Shown in pieces: positions 51,570 to 64,000 of a stretch of 64,000 bases of DNA. Position 1 is the stretch's first letter; the number at the start of each line of letters is the position of its first letter. Below the pieces are notes generated by a model. It saw only the letters and a list, made by a program, of their open reading frames with translations. It had not been told where the DNA came from and ran no database searches. This DNA is from Listeria immobilis. Its GTDB lineage: Bacteria; Bacillota; Bacilli; Lactobacillales; Listeriaceae. The stretch covers positions 37,951 to 101,950 of the forward strand of contig NZ_JAASTZ010000012.1 of NCBI RefSeq assembly GCF_014322765.1, given 5' to 3'. The translations under genes were made by a program, and so were the position numbers.

Positions 51570-53099
51570 TTAATGTTTAAAATGGCGTACATGGGTTATA
51601 ACCATAGAAATACCATATTTATTTGCCATGGCTATGGAATCTTTATCTTTAATGGATCCACCAGGTTGGATGATTGCTGTAATTCCCGCTTTTGCCGCAG
51701 CTTCCACTGTATCATCCATTGGGAAAAAGGCATCTGATGCAAGTACGGCTCCTGTCGCTTTTTCACCAGCTTGCTCTAGTGCAATAAGAGCCGAACCAAT
51801 TCGATTCATCTGTCCAGCGCCAATCCCAAGTGTTTGTTTATCTGTACCAACAACAATCGCATTGGACTTCACATGTTTCACAATTTTCCACTGAGCAAGT
51901 AGAGCTTTCATTTCTGTTTCGGATGGTTGTTTTTCTGTTACGACTTCATAGCTAGCTGTATCTTCTACCAGAGAATCGCTCGCTTGAATAAGAAGTCCAC
52001 CATTTACTGATGTTTTCTCGAAACCTACCACTAAACCTGCAAACGGAACAGTCAGTAAGCGAATATTTTTCTTTTTCGCTAAAATGGCAAAAGCTTCTTC
52101 TGAAAAACTTGGTGCAATAATTATTTCTAAAAATATATGGCTCATATGTTCTGCTGTTTTCACGTCTACTTCTTTATTTAAAGCAACAATACCACCAAAG
52201 ATAGAGGTTTCATCCGCTTCATAGGCTTTTAAATAGGCTTCTTCAATATTTTCGCCAACACCAACGCCGCATGGGTTCATATGTTTTACTGCAACCGCAA
52301 CTGGTTCTGTAAACTCACTCGCAATTTTAAGCGCTGCATCCGCATCACGAATATTGTTGTAAGATAGCTCTTTGCCATGCAATTGTTTAGCTGTACTTAT
52401 AGAATTTATTGTAGTGCGAGGTTCTGTATAAAAAGCTGCATCTTGATGAGGATTTTCACCGTAACGCAAAGCTTGTTTTCGATTGTAAGTTAATGTCACT
52501 TTTTCTGGGAAAGTTTCTCCAGTAATATCAGTTAAGTATTCAGCAATAAGCGCATCATAAGCCGCTGTATGCCTAAATACTTTAGCTGCTAGGCGTTGTC
52601 TTGTTTCAAAAGTAGTTGTGTCGTGTTCTTTTAGTTCCGTAAGTATTGTATCATAATCATTTGTATCAACTACTACCGTCACTGCCGCATAATTTTTGGC
52701 AGCAGATCGTAACATCGAGGGGCCACCAATATCAATATTTTCAATCGCTTCTTCTAATGTAACACCTGGTTTTTGAATTGTTTCTTGGAAAGGATATAAA
52801 TTCACGACAACTAAATCAATTGGCTTGATGTCATGTGCTGCAATAGCTTCCATATGTTCCGCTGTATCACGTCTTGCAAGTAAACCTCCATGAATTGCGG
52901 GATGAAGTGTTTTTACTCGACCATCAAGCATTTCTGGAAATTTTGTTACTTCTTCTATTCCTGTCACTGGTATGCCAGCTTGTTCAAATGCAGCTTTTGT
53001 TCCACCAGTTGAAATAATTTCTACACCAAGTTCTACTAATTTTTCTGCAAATGGCACGACGCCGTTTTTATCTGATACACTAATAAGCGCTCTTTTCAT
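51570..53099 (-). CDS. purH: Bifunctional AICAR formyltransferase/IMP cyclohydrolase
   Basis: 509 residues. N-terminal IMP cyclohydrolase (MGS-like fold, residues about 1-195, STGGTK and GRVKTLHP), C-terminal AICAR formyltransferase (about 195-509, KHMNPCG, SNAIV). Performs the last two steps to IMP. 5 bp after purN. Confidence 0.97.
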   Translation of the reverse strand: MKRALISVSDKNGVVPFAEKLVELGVEIISTGGTKAAFEQAGIPVTGIEEVTKFPEMLDGRVKTLHPAIHGGLLARRDTAEHMEAIAAHDIKPIDLVVVNLYPFQETIQKPGVTLEEAIENIDIGGPSMLRSAAKNYAAVTVVVDTNDYDTILTELKEHDTTTFETRQRLAAKVFRHTAAYDALIAEYLTDITGETFPEKVTLTYNRKQALRYGENPHQDAAFYTEPRTTINSISTAKQLHGKELSYNNIRDADAALKIASEFTEPVAVAVKHMNPCGVGVGENIEEAYLKAYEADETSIFGGIVALNKEVDVKTAEHMSHIFLEIIIAPSFSEEAFAILAKKKNIRLLTVPFAGLVVGFEKTSVNGGLLIQASDSLVEDTASYEVVTEKQPSETEMKALLAQWKIVKHVKSNAIVVGTDKQTLGIGAGQMNRIGSALIALEQAGEKATGAVLASDAFFPMDDTVEAAAKAGITAIIQPGGSIKDKDSIAMANKYGISMVITHVRHFKH

Positions 53100-53104
53100 G
53101 ATAA

Positions 53105-54732
<1,628 letters not shown>

Positions 54733-54735
54733 TCA

Positions 54736-56163
54736 TTATTTTTCTGCTTCTAAGCTCGCTAAATATTCTGCTTCATAATCGTATAAAGGGGTTGGATAAT
54801 CTCCGTTAAAATACGCCATACAAAGTCCGCCATATGGTTCATTTGGATACGGTTTACCAATGGATTCTACTAGCCCTTCCTCACTCAAATACTCTAAAGA
54901 ATCTGCGCCAATAATTCGGCAAATTTCATCCACAGAATAATTTGATGCGATTAACTCATTCCGTGTTTGAATATCAATGCCATAAAAACAAGGATAAGCA
55001 AGTGGCGGTGAAGCAATTCTCACATGAACTTCTGCTGCTCCTGCTTCTCGTAAAAGCTGCACAATTCTTTTACTCGTCGTTCCGCGCACAATGGAATCAT
55101 CAATCATAACTACGCGCTTTCCTTCGACAACTCCCCGCACTGCAGAAAGTTTCATTCTAACCCCCTGCTCTCTAAGTTCTTGGGATGGTTGAATAAAAGT
55201 TCTTGCCACATATCTATTTTTAATTAGACCAAGTTCATAAGGGAGTCCAGCTTCTTCCGCATATCCAATCGCGGCAGAAATACTTGAATCCGGTACACCT
55301 GTGACAACATCTGCATCAATAAAAGCTTCTTTAGCTAATCTTTTCCCAGAACGTTTTCTAGCTGAGTGAACATTTATCCCAGCAATATTAGAATCTGGGC
55401 GGGCAAAATAAATATACTCCATACTACAAATGGAATGCGTCACGTTTTCTGTGAACTTTTCAATGCGAAGTCCGTCATTATCAATAATAATCAGTTCCCC
55501 AGGCTCCACATCACGCACAAATTCAGCACCAACTGTTTCGAAAGCACAAGTTTCTGAAGCAACAACATAAGAATCGCCAATTCGACCAATTGAAAGTGGT
55601 CGAAAGCCATTTGGATCAAGAGCGGCGTACATCGTATCTTCTGTTAAAAGCATATACGCAAAGCCACCTTTCACCTTGTTTAAAGCTACTTTTAAATCTT
55701 CTACAAAGTCTCCTGTATGACTACGTTTAATTAAATGTGCCAAAACTTCTGTATCCGAACTCGTTTGAAAAATCGCGCCCTCTTCCTCTAACTCACGGCG
55801 TAAACTTTTCGCATTAACTAAATTACCATTATGCGCAAGTGCTAAAGATGAACTATGAAAATGAAATAAAAATGGTTGTACATTCCCAAGGTTTTTTTGA
55901 CCAGCTGTCGCATAACGAACATGACCGATTGCTGCCTTACCTTTTAACTCGTCAAGTTCCCCATGTTTAAACACATCTGCTAAAAGTCCTAAATTCCGGT
56001 GACCTTTTAACGTTTCTCCATCTGTTGAAACAATTCCGGCGCCTTCTTGCCCGCGATGTTGTAAACTATGCAACCCATAATAGGTGATTTCCGCTGCACT
56101 CGGATGATCCCAAATACCAAAAATACCACATTCTTCATTAAGTCCTTTTACTTCAGCAAGCAT
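54736..56163 (-). CDS. purF: Amidophosphoribosyltransferase
   Basis: 475 residues. Committed step, PRPP and glutamine to phosphoribosylamine. An 11-residue propeptide ends at EE with Cys12 (ECGIFGI) as the expected new N-terminal nucleophile. Ntn glutaminase (12-about 240), PRTase domain with [13 protein letters not shown] (about 350). Start ATG 56163, not the in-frame TTG upstream, has AAGGGG 7 nt upstream. It overlaps the purL stop region. Confidence 0.97.
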   Translation of the reverse strand: MLAEVKGLNEECGIFGIWDHPSAAEITYYGLHSLQHRGQEGAGIVSTDGETLKGHRNLGLLADVFKHGELDELKGKAAIGHVRYATAGQKNLGNVQPFLFHFHSSSLALAHNGNLVNAKSLRRELEEEGAIFQTSSDTEVLAHLIKRSHTGDFVEDLKVALNKVKGGFAYMLLTEDTMYAALDPNGFRPLSIGRIGDSYVVASETCAFETVGAEFVRDVEPGELIIIDNDGLRIEKFTENVTHSICSMEYIYFARPDSNIAGINVHSARKRSGKRLAKEAFIDADVVTGVPDSSISAAIGYAEEAGLPYELGLIKNRYVARTFIQPSQELREQGVRMKLSAVRGVVEGKRVVMIDDSIVRGTTSKRIVQLLREAGAAEVHVRIASPPLAYPCFYGIDIQTRNELIASNYSVDEICRIIGADSLEYLSEEGLVESIGKPYPNEPYGGLCMAYFNGDYPTPLYDYEAEYLASLEAEK

Positions 56164-58367
56164 GGAATTGCCCCTTCCCAAATGGATCGTAAATCAGTTG
56201 TACTTGTTTTTACTAATTCTTCCTTATGTTTTATGCGAATTGTTTCATCTGCTGTTACTACACCAAGTCGATATACTTTTTCTAGTTCCATTAATTTAGC
56301 AAATGCTGCTTCGTTTTCTGGTTTAACCGATACTAAGAAACGTGATTGTGATTCACTAAAAAGTTGATTTAATGCAAAAGGTACTTCTACATCCGCACCA
56401 AGCCCAGCTTTAAAAGTCGCTTCCGCAAGTGCAACTGCAAATCCGCCCTCAGCCAAATCATGACTTGAAGCAACTAAGCCTTCACGAATTGCCGTTAACA
56501 GTAATTGTTGGTATTTCTTCTCTGTCATTAAGTTTAATTCTGGGGCACGTCCGCTAATTTTCCCTTGTTGTAATTTCTGTAATTCTGATCCACTATATTC
56601 GGGTTTTGTTTCACCAATTAAGAAAATGATATCGCCACTATTTTTAAAATCTTGTGTTGTAATATGCGCCAAGTCTTCTACTAAACCAACCATTCCAATT
56701 ACTGGTGTTGGATAAATTCCCGTTCCATCTGTTTCGTTGTATAGCGAGACATTCCCAGAAATAACAGGCGTATCCAGCTCTAAACACGCAGCGCTAATGC
56801 CATCTGCCGCCTTTTCAATTTCCCAAAAAATTTCTGGTTTTTCTGGATTCCCAAAATTAAGTCCATCAGTAATCGCAAGTGGTTTTCCACCAGAACAAAC
56901 AATATTACGCGCCGCCTCCGCAACCGCTATTGCTCCTCCCACTTCAGGATCAAGATATAAATAGCGCGAGTTACAATCCGTCGTCATCGCAATCGCTTTC
57001 TTTGTTCCACGTACACGCACAATTGCTGCATCCGATCCAGGTACAACCGCTGTATCCGTTCTAACTTGATAATCATACTGCTCATAAATATGTCTTTTAC
57101 TTGCAATCGTTGGCTGAGCAAGTAACTCTTTCCAAACATCCACTATATCTTCAATAACCGGTTCAAATGCCTCTTCATCCTTAAAAGCTTGGTAACGAGC
57201 TGGCTCTTTAGAAGGCTTATGATAAACAGGTGCATCTTCTGCAAGTGCATCAACTGGTACATTAGCCACTACTTCCCCATGATGAATAATTTTATACATT
57301 TTATCATCAGTTACCTTGCCAATAACTACTGCCTCTAAGCCGTAACGATCAAATAATGCTTGAATTTCCTCCACATGTCCTTTTTTCACACATAGAAGCA
57401 TTCTTTCTTGAGATTCAGAAAGTAACATTTCATATGGGGTCATATTTAATTCCCGTTGCGGAACATCATCCATAATTAATTCTAGCCCCGCACCAGCTTT
57501 TGATGCCATTTCTGAACTAGAGCTAACAAGACCAGCAGCCCCCATATCTTGAATTCCTACTAAAATATCTGAATGGTCACGAATCACATCTAAACAAGCC
57601 TCAAGTAACAATTTCTCCATAAAAGGATCCCCTACTTGTACGGCAGATCGTTGTTGTTCGCCTTCTTCGCTAAACTCTACAGAAGCAAAAGTAGCACCAT
57701 GAATTCCATCACGACCTGTTTTAGCGCCGACATACATAACCGGGTTATCTATTCCTTTTGCTTGTCCTTTTTGAATATCTTTCGCTTCGATTAGGCCAAC
57801 ACACATCGCATTTACTAGTGGATTTTTTGTATAACAAGGGTCAAATTGGATTTCTCCACCAACAGTTGGAATCCCAATGGAATTACCATAACCAGCAATC
57901 CCAGCAACTACCTCACTTACCAAATATTTTGCGTGCGGTGTATCTAGTTCTCCAAAACGTAGCGAGTTAAGCATCGCAATTGGTCTAGCTCCCATGGAAA
58001 ATACATCGCGAATAATTCCACCAACACCAGTTGCAGCTCCTTGATACGGCTCTACGTACGATGGGTGATTATGACTTTCGACTTTAAAAGCAACCCCTAA
58101 ACCATCTCCAATATCCACAATCCCAGCACCTTCACCTGGACCTTGCAGCACTTGTTTTCCTTCTGTTGGAAATTTTCGCAAGACAGGTTTGGAGTTCTTA
58201 TAACTGCAATGCTCAGACCACATAACAGAGAAAAGTCCTGTTTCTGTATAATTAGGCTCACGTCCAAGAATGGAACAAACAAGCTCATATTCACTATCTG
58301 TTAAACCCATTTCTTGATAAATTTTTTGCTCTTTGATTTCTTTTGTTGTTGGTTCCATATTAGGCAT
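56148..58367 (-). CDS. purL: FGAM synthase, large subunit
   Basis: 739 residues, the small (Gram-positive) type that works with PurQ and PurS. Two AIR synthetase-like halves, [29 protein letters not shown] and [16 protein letters not shown]-dependent amidation of FGAR. Start ATG 58367, 8 nt inside purQ, with AGGAGG 9 nt upstream; it overlaps purF by 16 nt. Confidence 0.97.
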   Translation of the reverse strand: MPNMEPTTKEIKEQKIYQEMGLTDSEYELVCSILGREPNYTETGLFSVMWSEHCSYKNSKPVLRKFPTEGKQVLQGPGEGAGIVDIGDGLGVAFKVESHNHPSYVEPYQGAATGVGGIIRDVFSMGARPIAMLNSLRFGELDTPHAKYLVSEVVAGIAGYGNSIGIPTVGGEIQFDPCYTKNPLVNAMCVGLIEAKDIQKGQAKGIDNPVMYVGAKTGRDGIHGATFASVEFSEEGEQQRSAVQVGDPFMEKLLLEACLDVIRDHSDILVGIQDMGAAGLVSSSSEMASKAGAGLELIMDDVPQRELNMTPYEMLLSESQERMLLCVKKGHVEEIQALFDRYGLEAVVIGKVTDDKMYKIIHHGEVVANVPVDALAEDAPVYHKPSKEPARYQAFKDEEAFEPVIEDIVDVWKELLAQPTIASKRHIYEQYDYQVRTDTAVVPGSDAAIVRVRGTKKAIAMTTDCNSRYLYLDPEVGGAIAVAEAARNIVCSGGKPLAITDGLNFGNPEKPEIFWEIEKAADGISAACLELDTPVISGNVSLYNETDGTGIYPTPVIGMVGLVEDLAHITTQDFKNSGDIIFLIGETKPEYSGSELQKLQQGKISGRAPELNLMTEKKYQQLLLTAIREGLVASSHDLAEGGFAVALAEATFKAGLGADVEVPFALNQLFSESQSRFLVSVKPENEAAFAKLMELEKVYRLGVVTADETIRIKHKEELVKTSTTDLRSIWEGAIPCLLK

Positions 58368-59043
58368 TTATGTGTTCCTCCTTCCAAGCTTTTACAACTG
58401 ATTGGAAAAGTCTTAAACCATCTGTACCACCAATAATATCCTCTACTGCACGTTCTGGATGCGGCATCATCCCAAGTACATTTCCACGTTCATTTACAAT
58501 ACCAGCAATATCCGCACGACTTCCATTTGGATTTACGCTATCATACGTAAAAACAATTTGATTTTTTTCTTTTAATTTTAAAAGCGTTTCATCATCACAA
58601 TAATAATTTCCTTCTCCGTGAGCAACAGGAACTTGAATAATTTCACCATCTTGATAAAGTCCTGTAAACATTGTATTCGCATTTGCAACACGAAGCGGTA
58701 CCGTTTTACAAATGAAATGCAAATTATTATTTCGAATTAAAGCACCTGGTAATAAACCAATTTCTGTTAAAATTTGAAATCCGTTACACACTCCAAGCAC
58801 CGGTTTCCCCATTTCAGCAAAGCGCAAAACTTCTGGCATAATACTCGAAAATTTTGCAATCGCACCAGTTCTTAGGTAATCTCCGTAAGAAAATCCACCT
58901 GGAAGTAGTACTGCATCAAAACCTGCAAGACTTGTTTCCGCATGCCATACATATTCCGCCTCCTCGCCAAGAGAATCACGAATCGCATGTAGCATATCAA
59001 GATCACAATTAGAACCTGGGAACTGAATGACAGCAAATTTCAT
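58360..59043 (-). CDS. purQ: FGAM synthase, glutaminase subunit
   Basis: 227 residues. Class I glutamine amidotransferase: nucleophile Cys in LGVCNGFQ (about residue 86), His-Glu pair in MMPHPERA (about 200). Provides ammonia to Pur[10 protein letters not shown] at the N-terminus. Follows purS by 3 bp. Confidence 0.97.
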   Translation of the reverse strand: MKFAVIQFPGSNCDLDMLHAIRDSLGEEAEYVWHAETSLAGFDAVLLPGGFSYGDYLRTGAIAKFSSIMPEVLRFAEMGKPVLGVCNGFQILTEIGLLPGALIRNNNLHFICKTVPLRVANANTMFTGLYQDGEIIQVPVAHGEGNYYCDDETLLKLKEKNQIVFTYDSVNPNGSRADIAGIVNERGNVLGMMPHPERAVEDIIGGTDGLRLFQSVVKAWKEEHINA

Positions 59044-59046
59044 CGT

Positions 59047-59292
59047 TTATGCCTCCTCGATTTCATATCGGTAATCTTCCATCACCGGATTTGTTAATAA
59101 TTTATCGCACATTTCATTCAATACTTCATGAATATCTCTATCTGATTTCGCTACTTTTAATTCCATAAACTTACCAATACGAACATCTTCTACTTCCATA
59201 TAACCCATACTTTTTGCTGCGTCCTTTACTGCAACTCCTTGTGGATCTAATACGCTTTTCTTTAAAGTGACATATACTTTGACATTATACAT
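59047..59292 (-). CDS. purS: FGAM synthase, PurS subunit
   Basis: 81 residues. Small PurS fold, VKVYVTLKKSVLDPQG at the N-terminus, G(K)FMELKV and CDKLLTNPVMEDY. Bridges PurL and PurQ. 11 bp after purC, ATG with GGAGGCC. Confidence 0.97.
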   Translation of the reverse strand: MYNVKVYVTLKKSVLDPQGVAVKDAAKSMGYMEVEDVRIGKFMELKVAKSDRDIHEVLNEMCDKLLTNPVMEDYRYEIEEA

Positions 59293-59303
59293 TTTGTGGC
59301 CTC

Positions 59304-60017
59304 CTAATTTTGAACTTGCTTTAATCTATTTAATACTTCTGTATATACATCTGTTAAATTGCCAATATTCCGACGAAAGACATCCTTATCAAGCTTTTGA
59401 TTTGTTTCTTTATCCCAAAGTCTGCATGTATCTGGTGAAATCTCGTCTGCTAATAAGATTTTTCCATCTGCATCACGACCAAATTCTAATTTAAAATCAA
59501 TCAGCGTAATATTCATTTGATTAAATAATGTTTGTAAAGTCTCGTTTATGGAACGAGCTGCATTACGAATTATTTCCATCTCACTAGTTGTCGCAATTTC
59601 TAAATATAATACATGATCATCATTAATAAATGGATCATCTAAAGCGTCCTCTTTATAATAAAATTCCACTATCGCATTTGGAATCTCTTCTCCTTCTTCT
59701 TTTCCAAGATGCTTTGCAAGACTACCTGCCATCACATTACGAACTACCACTTCAAGTGGAATAATTGATACTTCTTTTACCAACTGCTCCGTTTCCGAAA
59801 TCGCCCGAATAAAGTGACTCGCAATCCCTGCTTCTGCTAAATAGGAAAAAATAAGCGAAGTAATTTGATTATTAAGTTCTCCTTTACCAGCAAATGATTC
59901 TTTGCGCACGCCATTTAACGCAGTCGCATCATCTTTATAAGCAACACGCAAGACTCCAGCTTCTTCTGTTTTAAAAAGTTGTTTTGCCTTACCTTCATAC
60001 ACCAGTTCATTAGTCAC
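59304..60017 (-). CDS. purC: SAICAR synthetase
   Basis: 237 residues. Condenses CAIR with aspartate. GKAKQLF near the N-terminus, PLEVVVRNVMAGS, LIDFKLEFG, DEISPDTCRLWD. The start is GTG 60017 with AAGGAG 10 nt upstream. An 80-bp gap with a perfect hairpin lies between it and purB. Confidence 0.97.
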   Translation of the reverse strand: MTNELVYEGKAKQLFKTEEAGVLRVAYKDDATALNGVRKESFAGKGELNNQITSLIFSYLAEAGIASHFIRAISETEQLVKEVSIIPLEVVVRNVMAGSLAKHLGKEEGEEIPNAIVEFYYKEDALDDPFINDDHVLYLEIATTSEMEIIRNAARSINETLQTLFNQMNITLIDFKLEFGRDADGKILLADEISPDTCRLWDKETNQKLDKDVFRRNIGNLTDVYTEVLNRLKQVQN

Positions 60018-60043
60018 AATAATTTATCTCCTTATAAATTACT

Positions 60044-60078
60044 TAACCTCTTTGAAAAAACATATATCAAAGAGGTTA
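60044..60078 (-). repeat. Perfect 12-bp intercistronic stem between purB and purC
   Basis: TAACCTCTTTGA / TCAAAGAGGTTA with an 11-nt loop in the 80-bp gap. On the operon strand it is not followed by a T-run (AGTAATTTATA), so it is not a canonical terminator. A processing or stability element, or a control step for the downstream genes, is possible. It is the largest gap in the pur operon. Confidence 0.75.
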
Positions 60079-60097
60079 GGTTGTATTCTGTCCGTAA

Positions 60098-61390
60098 TTA
60101 TAATCCTAAGCGATCAAAAATTAAGTCGACATTCTTCAGGTGATAGTTGTAATCAAAGCAGTCAGCAATTTCTTCTGCAGAAAGGTTTTGTGTAATCACT
60201 TCATCTTGTTCTACTAATTCACGGAATGGTACTTGTTTTTCCCAAGCTTCCATTGCTCTTGGTTGCACGACATCATACGCCGCCTCACGAGCCAAACCTT
60301 TGTCAATTAATGCAAGCAAGACACGTTGGGAATAAATAAGTCCCAGCGTTCTATCCATATTGCGTTTCATATTTTCAGGGAATACTGTCAAGTTTTTCAC
60401 AATATTACCAAAACGATTTAAAATATAATCAAGTAAAATAGTGGAATCCGGTAAAATGATCCGTTCTGCTGAGCTATGAGAAATATCACGCTCATGCCAA
60501 AGTGGTACATTTTCGTAAGCTGTAACCATATGTCCGCGAATAACGCGAGCTAACCCTGTTACATTCTCAGAACCAATTGGATTTCGTTTATGTGGCATGG
60601 CGGAAGAACCTTTTTGTCCTTTTGCAAAGAATTCTTCTACTTCACGCACTTCACTTTTTTGCAAAGCTCGTACTTCTACTGCAAATTTTTCCACAGAAGT
60701 CGCAATTAAAGCAAGTGTAGCAAGGTATTCTGCATGACGATCACGTTGCAATGTTTGCGTGGAAATTGGTGCAGGTGTTGTTCCTAATTTTTCGCATACA
60801 TAGGCTTCCACAAAAGGATCAATATTCGCATATGTCCCTACCGCACCAGAAATTTTCCCAAATTCCACACCATCAGCAGCAAAATTAAATCGTTCTAAAT
60901 TACGCTTCATTTCCTCATACCATAAAGCAAGTTTTAAACCAAATGTTGTAGGTTCCGCGTGAACACCATGCGTACGTCCCATTGTTACAGTATATTTATG
61001 TTCTTTCGCTTTTTCACCAATAATTGCAATGAAATTCTCCAAATCTTTTCGTAAAATCTCATTTGCTTGTTTTAATAAATAGGAGTTGGCTGTATCTACT
61101 ACGTCTGTGGAAGTTAGTCCGTAATGAACCCATTTACGTTCCTCGCCAAGAGACTCAGAAACTGAACGAGTAAATGCTACCACATCATGTCTTGTTTCTA
61201 ATTCAATCTCATGGATACGATCAACATCAAATTTAGCATTAGCACGAATTTTCTTCACATCTTCTTTTGGAATATCACCTAACTCAGCCCACGCCTCACA
61301 AGCTAAAATTTCTACTTCTAACCATGCTTGATAGCGGTTTTCTTCTGTCCAAATATTGCCCATTTCTTTACGAGTATAACGTTCTAACAT
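60098..61390 (-). CDS. purB: Adenylosuccinate lyase
   Basis: 430 residues, the family's usual length. Cleaves SAICAR and adenylosuccinate, releasing fumarate. [23 protein letters not shown] and the signature [16 protein letters not shown] (about residue 262). Start ATG 61390 with GGAGGAG 9 nt upstream; the TTG at 61408 lies before the ribosome site. Follows purK with no spacer after the purK stop. Confidence 0.97.
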   Translation of the reverse strand: MLERYTRKEMGNIWTEENRYQAWLEVEILACEAWAELGDIPKEDVKKIRANAKFDVDRIHEIELETRHDVVAFTRSVSESLGEERKWVHYGLTSTDVVDTANSYLLKQANEILRKDLENFIAIIGEKAKEHKYTVTMGRTHGVHAEPTTFGLKLALWYEEMKRNLERFNFAADGVEFGKISGAVGTYANIDPFVEAYVCEKLGTTPAPISTQTLQRDRHAEYLATLALIATSVEKFAVEVRALQKSEVREVEEFFAKGQKGSSAMPHKRNPIGSENVTGLARVIRGHMVTAYENVPLWHERDISHSSAERIILPDSTILLDYILNRFGNIVKNLTVFPENMKRNMDRTLGLIYSQRVLLALIDKGLAREAAYDVVQPRAMEAWEKQVPFRELVEQDEVITQNLSAEEIADCFDYNYHLKNVDLIFDRLGL

Positions 61391-61408
61391 CCTTTTAAAC
61401 TCCTCCAA

Positions 61409-62542
61409 TTAATTCCAAATTTGTGCTTTTTCTATATCTCTTAAGACCGCCTCTGGATTGCTTGTTAATATAGTAACGTGCCCCATTTTGCGATTTATTT
61501 TTGCTTCTTTTTTTCCATAATAGTGAACAAACCAGTGTGGATAATCCGCCATTTTTTCATTTACAGCATCCACATGTTGTCCTAAAATATTAATCATTAA
61601 TGCTGGTTTTAGTAGTTCTGGTTTTAGTAAAGGCAAACCAACAATAGCACGGATATGTTGCGTGAATTGAGAAATGGAACTTGCTTCTATTGTATAATGC
61701 CCAGAATTATGTGGTCTAGGCGCAAGTTCATTAACATAAATCGCTCCCGACTTCGTAACAAACATTTCTACTGCCAATACACCGCATAATTGAAGAACAT
61801 CTGCTAATTTTTTTGCAATTTCTTCTGCTTCTTCATGAACATCTGCCGAGACATTCGCTGGTGCAATTGTAGTATGCAAAATATTATTCTGATGAACATT
61901 TTCAGCCACCGGAAACGTCTCTACTTGACCATCTATTCCTCTTGCAACCATAATAGAGATTTCTTTTTCAAATGGAATCCACGCTTCTAATACACATGAG
62001 CCATAACGCAATAAACGTGCTGCCATTTCAATATCATTAGCATCTCGTAAAACAACTTGCCCTTTTCCATCATAACCGCCTTGTGCTGTTTTCAATACCG
62101 CTGGATAACCAATACTTTTAATTTCACGTTCAATTTCTTCTTTATCCACAATAATTGCATAAGGAGCAATATTGATATTAGCAGACTCTAAATAGGCTTT
62201 TTCTAAAATCCTGTCTTGCGTAATCGAAAGCAATTCCGACCCTTGTGGTACAGCGACTAAATCTTGCGTCATTTTCAAAGCATCATAGTCAATATTTTCA
62301 AATTCATATGTAACTACATCCGCTTTTTCTGCAAGATCTCTTAAAGAAACTTTATCATCATAGTCTGCAATAATTTGTTCATCACTTACTTGTGCAGCCG
62401 GACAATCTACAGTCGGATCTAGAACAATAATTCTATATCCCATCGCTTTAGCAGCTAGAGCCATCATGCGCCCTAATTGTCCACCACCAATGATACCTAT
62501 CGTGCTATTTGCCAGTAAATATTTTTTATCCAAGAGAATCAC
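61409..62542 (-). CDS. purK: N5-carboxyaminoimidazole ribonucleotide synthetase
   Basis: 377 residues from GTG 62542 (or 374 from TTG 62533, the better match to the family's N-terminus [18 protein letters not shown]; the start is uncertain). ATP-grasp with GGYDGKGQ (about 158) and [12 protein letters not shown] (about 270). Uses ATP and bicarbonate on AIR. Overlaps purE by 17 nt at GTG. Confidence 0.94.
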   Translation of the reverse strand: MILLDKKYLLANSTIGIIGGGQLGRMMALAAKAMGYRIIVLDPTVDCPAAQVSDEQIIADYDDKVSLRDLAEKADVVTYEFENIDYDALKMTQDLVAVPQGSELLSITQDRILEKAYLESANINIAPYAIIVDKEEIEREIKSIGYPAVLKTAQGGYDGKGQVVLRDANDIEMAARLLRYGSCVLEAWIPFEKEISIMVARGIDGQVETFPVAENVHQNNILHTTIAPANVSADVHEEAEEIAKKLADVLQLCGVLAVEMFVTKSGAIYVNELAPRPHNSGHYTIEASSISQFTQHIRAIVGLPLLKPELLKPALMINILGQHVDAVNEKMADYPHWFVHYYGKKEAKINRKMGHVTILTSNPEAVLRDIEKAQIWN

Positions 62543-63014
62543 TACTTTCTAGAACTATTTTCTCTAGTGTAGCACGTCTATTTTGCAATCTGTTAGTAAT
62601 TGCCTCGTCTGTTACAGATAAAATTTGTGCTGCTAGAAGTCCAGCGTTTACAGCACCACTCTCACCGATTGCGACAGTAGCAACAGGAACTCCCCCAGGC
62701 ATTTGTACAATGGACAATAAAGAATCCATTCCACTAAGCGCTTTTGATTTAATTGGCACACCAATAACAGGTAAAGTCGTTTTTGCTGCAACCATACCTG
62801 GCAAATGTGCTGCACCTCCAGCACCTGCAATAATAATTTTTAAACCACGTTCCCGCGCTTGTTCTGCATACTGAAACATTAAATCTGGTGTACGATGAGC
62901 TGAAACAACTTTTTTCTCATAAGTAATCTCTAATTCATCCAATATATCACATGCTTTTTTCATTGTATCCCAATCTGAGGTACTCCCCATGATGACACCA
63001 ATTTCCGCAGGCAT
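62526..63014 (-). CDS. purE: N5-CAIR mutase
   Basis: 162 residues, the normal length. [10 protein letters not shown] near the N-terminus, SAHRTPD (about 44), [10 protein letters not shown]; the catalytic His in SAHRT. Start ATG 63014 matches other PurE proteins; ATG 63041, nine codons upstream in frame with GGAG 5 nt before it, is an alternative that would add a short N-terminal extension. First gene of the pur operon. Confidence 0.95.
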   Translation of the reverse strand: MPAEIGVIMGSTSDWDTMKKACDILDELEITYEKKVVSAHRTPDLMFQYAEQARERGLKIIIAGAGGAAHLPGMVAAKTTLPVIGVPIKSKALSGMDSLLSIVQMPGGVPVATVAIGESGAVNAGLLAAQILSVTDEAITNRLQNRRATLEKIVLESSDSLG

Positions 63015-63053
63015 TACGTGATCAACTCCTTTATATCTCATTTCGACTCCTTC

Positions 63054-63082
63054 ATTCTAACAATAGCATCACTAAAAGTCAA
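63054..63082 (-). promoter_or_regulatory. Promoter of the purine operon
   Basis: On the minus strand TTGACT (63082-63077), 17-bp spacer, TAGAAT (63059-63054). Predicted start near 63047 gives a leader of only about 33 nt to ATG 63014 (6 nt to ATG 63041). Confidence 0.8.
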
Positions 63083-63086
63083 TTAA

Positions 63087-63130
63087 AAAATCGAACATTT
63101 AAATGTTACATTTTATTAACGTTCGTGTTT
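63087..63130. promoter_or_regulatory. Paired PurBoxes (PurR binding sites)
   Basis: Two inverted boxes around CGAAC cores: minus-strand AAACACGAACGTT (63130-63118) and plus-strand AAAATCGAACATT (63087-63099; 12 of 13 match the Bacillus PurBox AWWWCCGAACWWT). Spacing between boxes is 18 bp, near the 16-17 bp known in Bacillus. Just upstream of the -35. Confidence 0.8.
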
Positions 63131-63193
63131 TGTTGTAATTAAGGTTGTTTTTGCCATTTAAGTGCTTTTTTCACGAAAGAAAAGGTTGTACAT

Positions 63194-63236
63194 AAAAAAG
63201 CACGCCTAAAATCCTAACCTAGAATTTCAAGCGTGC
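63194..63236 (-). terminator. Terminator after the UPF0316 gene
   Basis: GCACGC...GCGTGC outer stem with internal pairing (GAAATTCTAGG / GGATTTTAGG region); on the minus strand it runs into TTTTTTATG. Confidence 0.8.
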
Positions 63237-63261
63237 CAGCTCTATTTAAAATATTTATTGC

Positions 63262-63786
63262 TTACTTTCTAACTTGTTTTATCCAAAATCCACCATGAAT
63301 CTGTTTTGGTTCAGAAGAGACTATAAAAGCTCCTCCATCAATCTCAATAATCTGTCTATATAATTTTTGCTCATTTTTCCTTTGGGTCAAAATTTCCAGC
63401 ATCATTCGCTCTCCATCACGACCACTAGCGAGCCAACTAGTAACACCATAACCTAAATCTCGAATTTGATTAGGTAAGTCCAAATTATACTCTTTTGTAA
63501 TAACATTTACTGTAATATATCCAAGTGCAATTCGCTCTTCAATTTTCATTCCAACGATAACCCCTACACCAAATCCAATTGCATAAGCCAATACATTCGC
63601 AATATTATTTAAATTATCCAACACTAAGCTGAGTGCAACTACATAAATAATCATCTCAAATACACTAGAAAGTGCCGCTAAATATCTATAACCTTTCATC
63701 GTAAGCAATAATCTTACTGTATAAATTGTCACATACAAAATATTCACAATAAAAATCGTAACCACTATAAACAAACTATTATCCAC
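63262..63786 (-). CDS. UPF0316/DUF2179 membrane protein (YebE-like)
   Basis: 174 residues. Three membrane helices (about 5-24, 35-55, 60-78), then a cytoplasmic DUF2179 domain (about 95-174). GTG start with GGAGG 7 nt upstream. Known from Bacillus as YebE, which is likewise upstream of the pur operon; function unknown. Stands alone. Confidence 0.88.
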   Translation of the reverse strand: MDNSLFIVVTIFIVNILYVTIYTVRLLLTMKGYRYLAALSSVFEMIIYVVALSLVLDNLNNIANVLAYAIGFGVGVIVGMKIEERIALGYITVNVITKEYNLDLPNQIRDLGYGVTSWLASGRDGERMMLEILTQRKNEQKLYRQIIEIDGGAFIVSSEPKQIHGGFWIKQVRK

Positions 63787-63892
63787 AAAATTACCTCCGA
63801 CTAAAAAACTGCAGTAGAATTCCTATATGAAAGAATCTTTTACCAATATAACATTCAATCATACACCTTACAAAGAAAAACTTCTATCCAAC

Positions 63893-63923
63893 AAAAAAAG
63901 CCCTAAATAATTAGGACTTTTTT
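63893..63923 (-). terminator. Terminator of the rRNA operon
   Basis: AGTCCTAA / TTAGGGCT with a 4-nt loop; on the minus strand followed by a T-run (TTTTTTT). Five bases after the 5S 3' end. Confidence 0.88.
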
Positions 63924-63927
63924 AATT

Positions 63928-64000
63928 GCCCGGCAGCGACCTACTCTCGCAGGGGGAAGCCCCCAACTACCATTGGCGCAGAGAAGCTTAACTACCGTGT
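63928..64000 (-). rRNA. rrf: 5S ribosomal RNA, partial (3' 73 nt)
   Basis: The reverse strand reads ...GTAGTTGGGGGCTTCCCCC TGCGAGAGTAGG TCGCTGCCGGGC, the 3' part of a Firmicute 5S rRNA, with the loop E/helix IV-V region recognisable. The 5' part and the 23S and 16S genes would lie beyond the right edge. Confidence 0.95.

Overview
This 64 kb window is low-GC Firmicute chromosome and almost certainly comes from Listeria (sensu stricto; L. monocytogenes, L. innocua or a close relative). The basis is gene content and order: a beta-1,2-glucan locus, gltDBC, a VirRS-type locus interrupted by adeC, pcrB-pcrA-ligA-camS-gatCAB, and a twelve-gene purine operon beside an rRNA operon. I recognise this as the Listeria lmo1727-lmo1776 type of arrangement, but no alignment was run and the species is left open. 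Most genes are on the minus strand.

Layout. 1-1.5 kb: the end of a type VII secretion (LXG) toxin module on the minus strand, cut by the left edge before the toxin domain. 1.7-12.7 kb: a beta-1,2-glucooligosaccharide locus with a Gfo/Idh/MocA oxidoreductase, a LacI repressor, a GH94 phosphorylase and a GH3 beta-glucosidase on the minus strand, and a binding protein plus two permeases on the plus strand. The divergent promoters each carry the same palindromic operator. 12.7-19.9 kb: gltB-gltD with divergent gltC. 19.9-24.1 kb: an acetyltransferase, a GldA-like dehydrogenase, and a polar amino-acid ABC transporter under a T-box leader with a clear sigma-A promoter. 24.2-32 kb: the vir locus (BceAB-type transporter, virR, three metabolic or unknown genes, virS). 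32-38.5 kb: nitrilase-family hydrolase, aroK (apparently without an AUG/GUG/UUG start), unknown proteins, an RlmD-type methyltransferase and a diacylglycerol kinase. 38.5-48 kb: pcrB-pcrA-ligA-camS-gatC-gatA-gatB. 48-50.1 kb: an NSS transporter, a small membrane protein and a YerC/TrpR-like regulator. 50.2-63.1 kb: purE-K-B-C-S-Q-L-F-M-N-H-D behind a PurBox promoter, covering PRPP to IMP. 63.2-64 kb: a UPF0316 membrane protein and the 3' part of a 5S rRNA gene.

How it fits together: one locus imports beta-1,2-glucan oligomers, phosphorolyses them and hydrolyses the remaining disaccharide. The vir genes form a cell-envelope-stress detection module of the Bce type. The gat/lig/pcr block is housekeeping, and the purine operon is a complete biosynthetic route. 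I did not find a wholly new system. The most open items are the truncated LXG module with its palindromic promoter, the non-canonical aroK start, the unresolved T-box specificity, a candidate small RNA near 35.1 kb, and a perfect 12-bp intercistronic stem between purB and purC.
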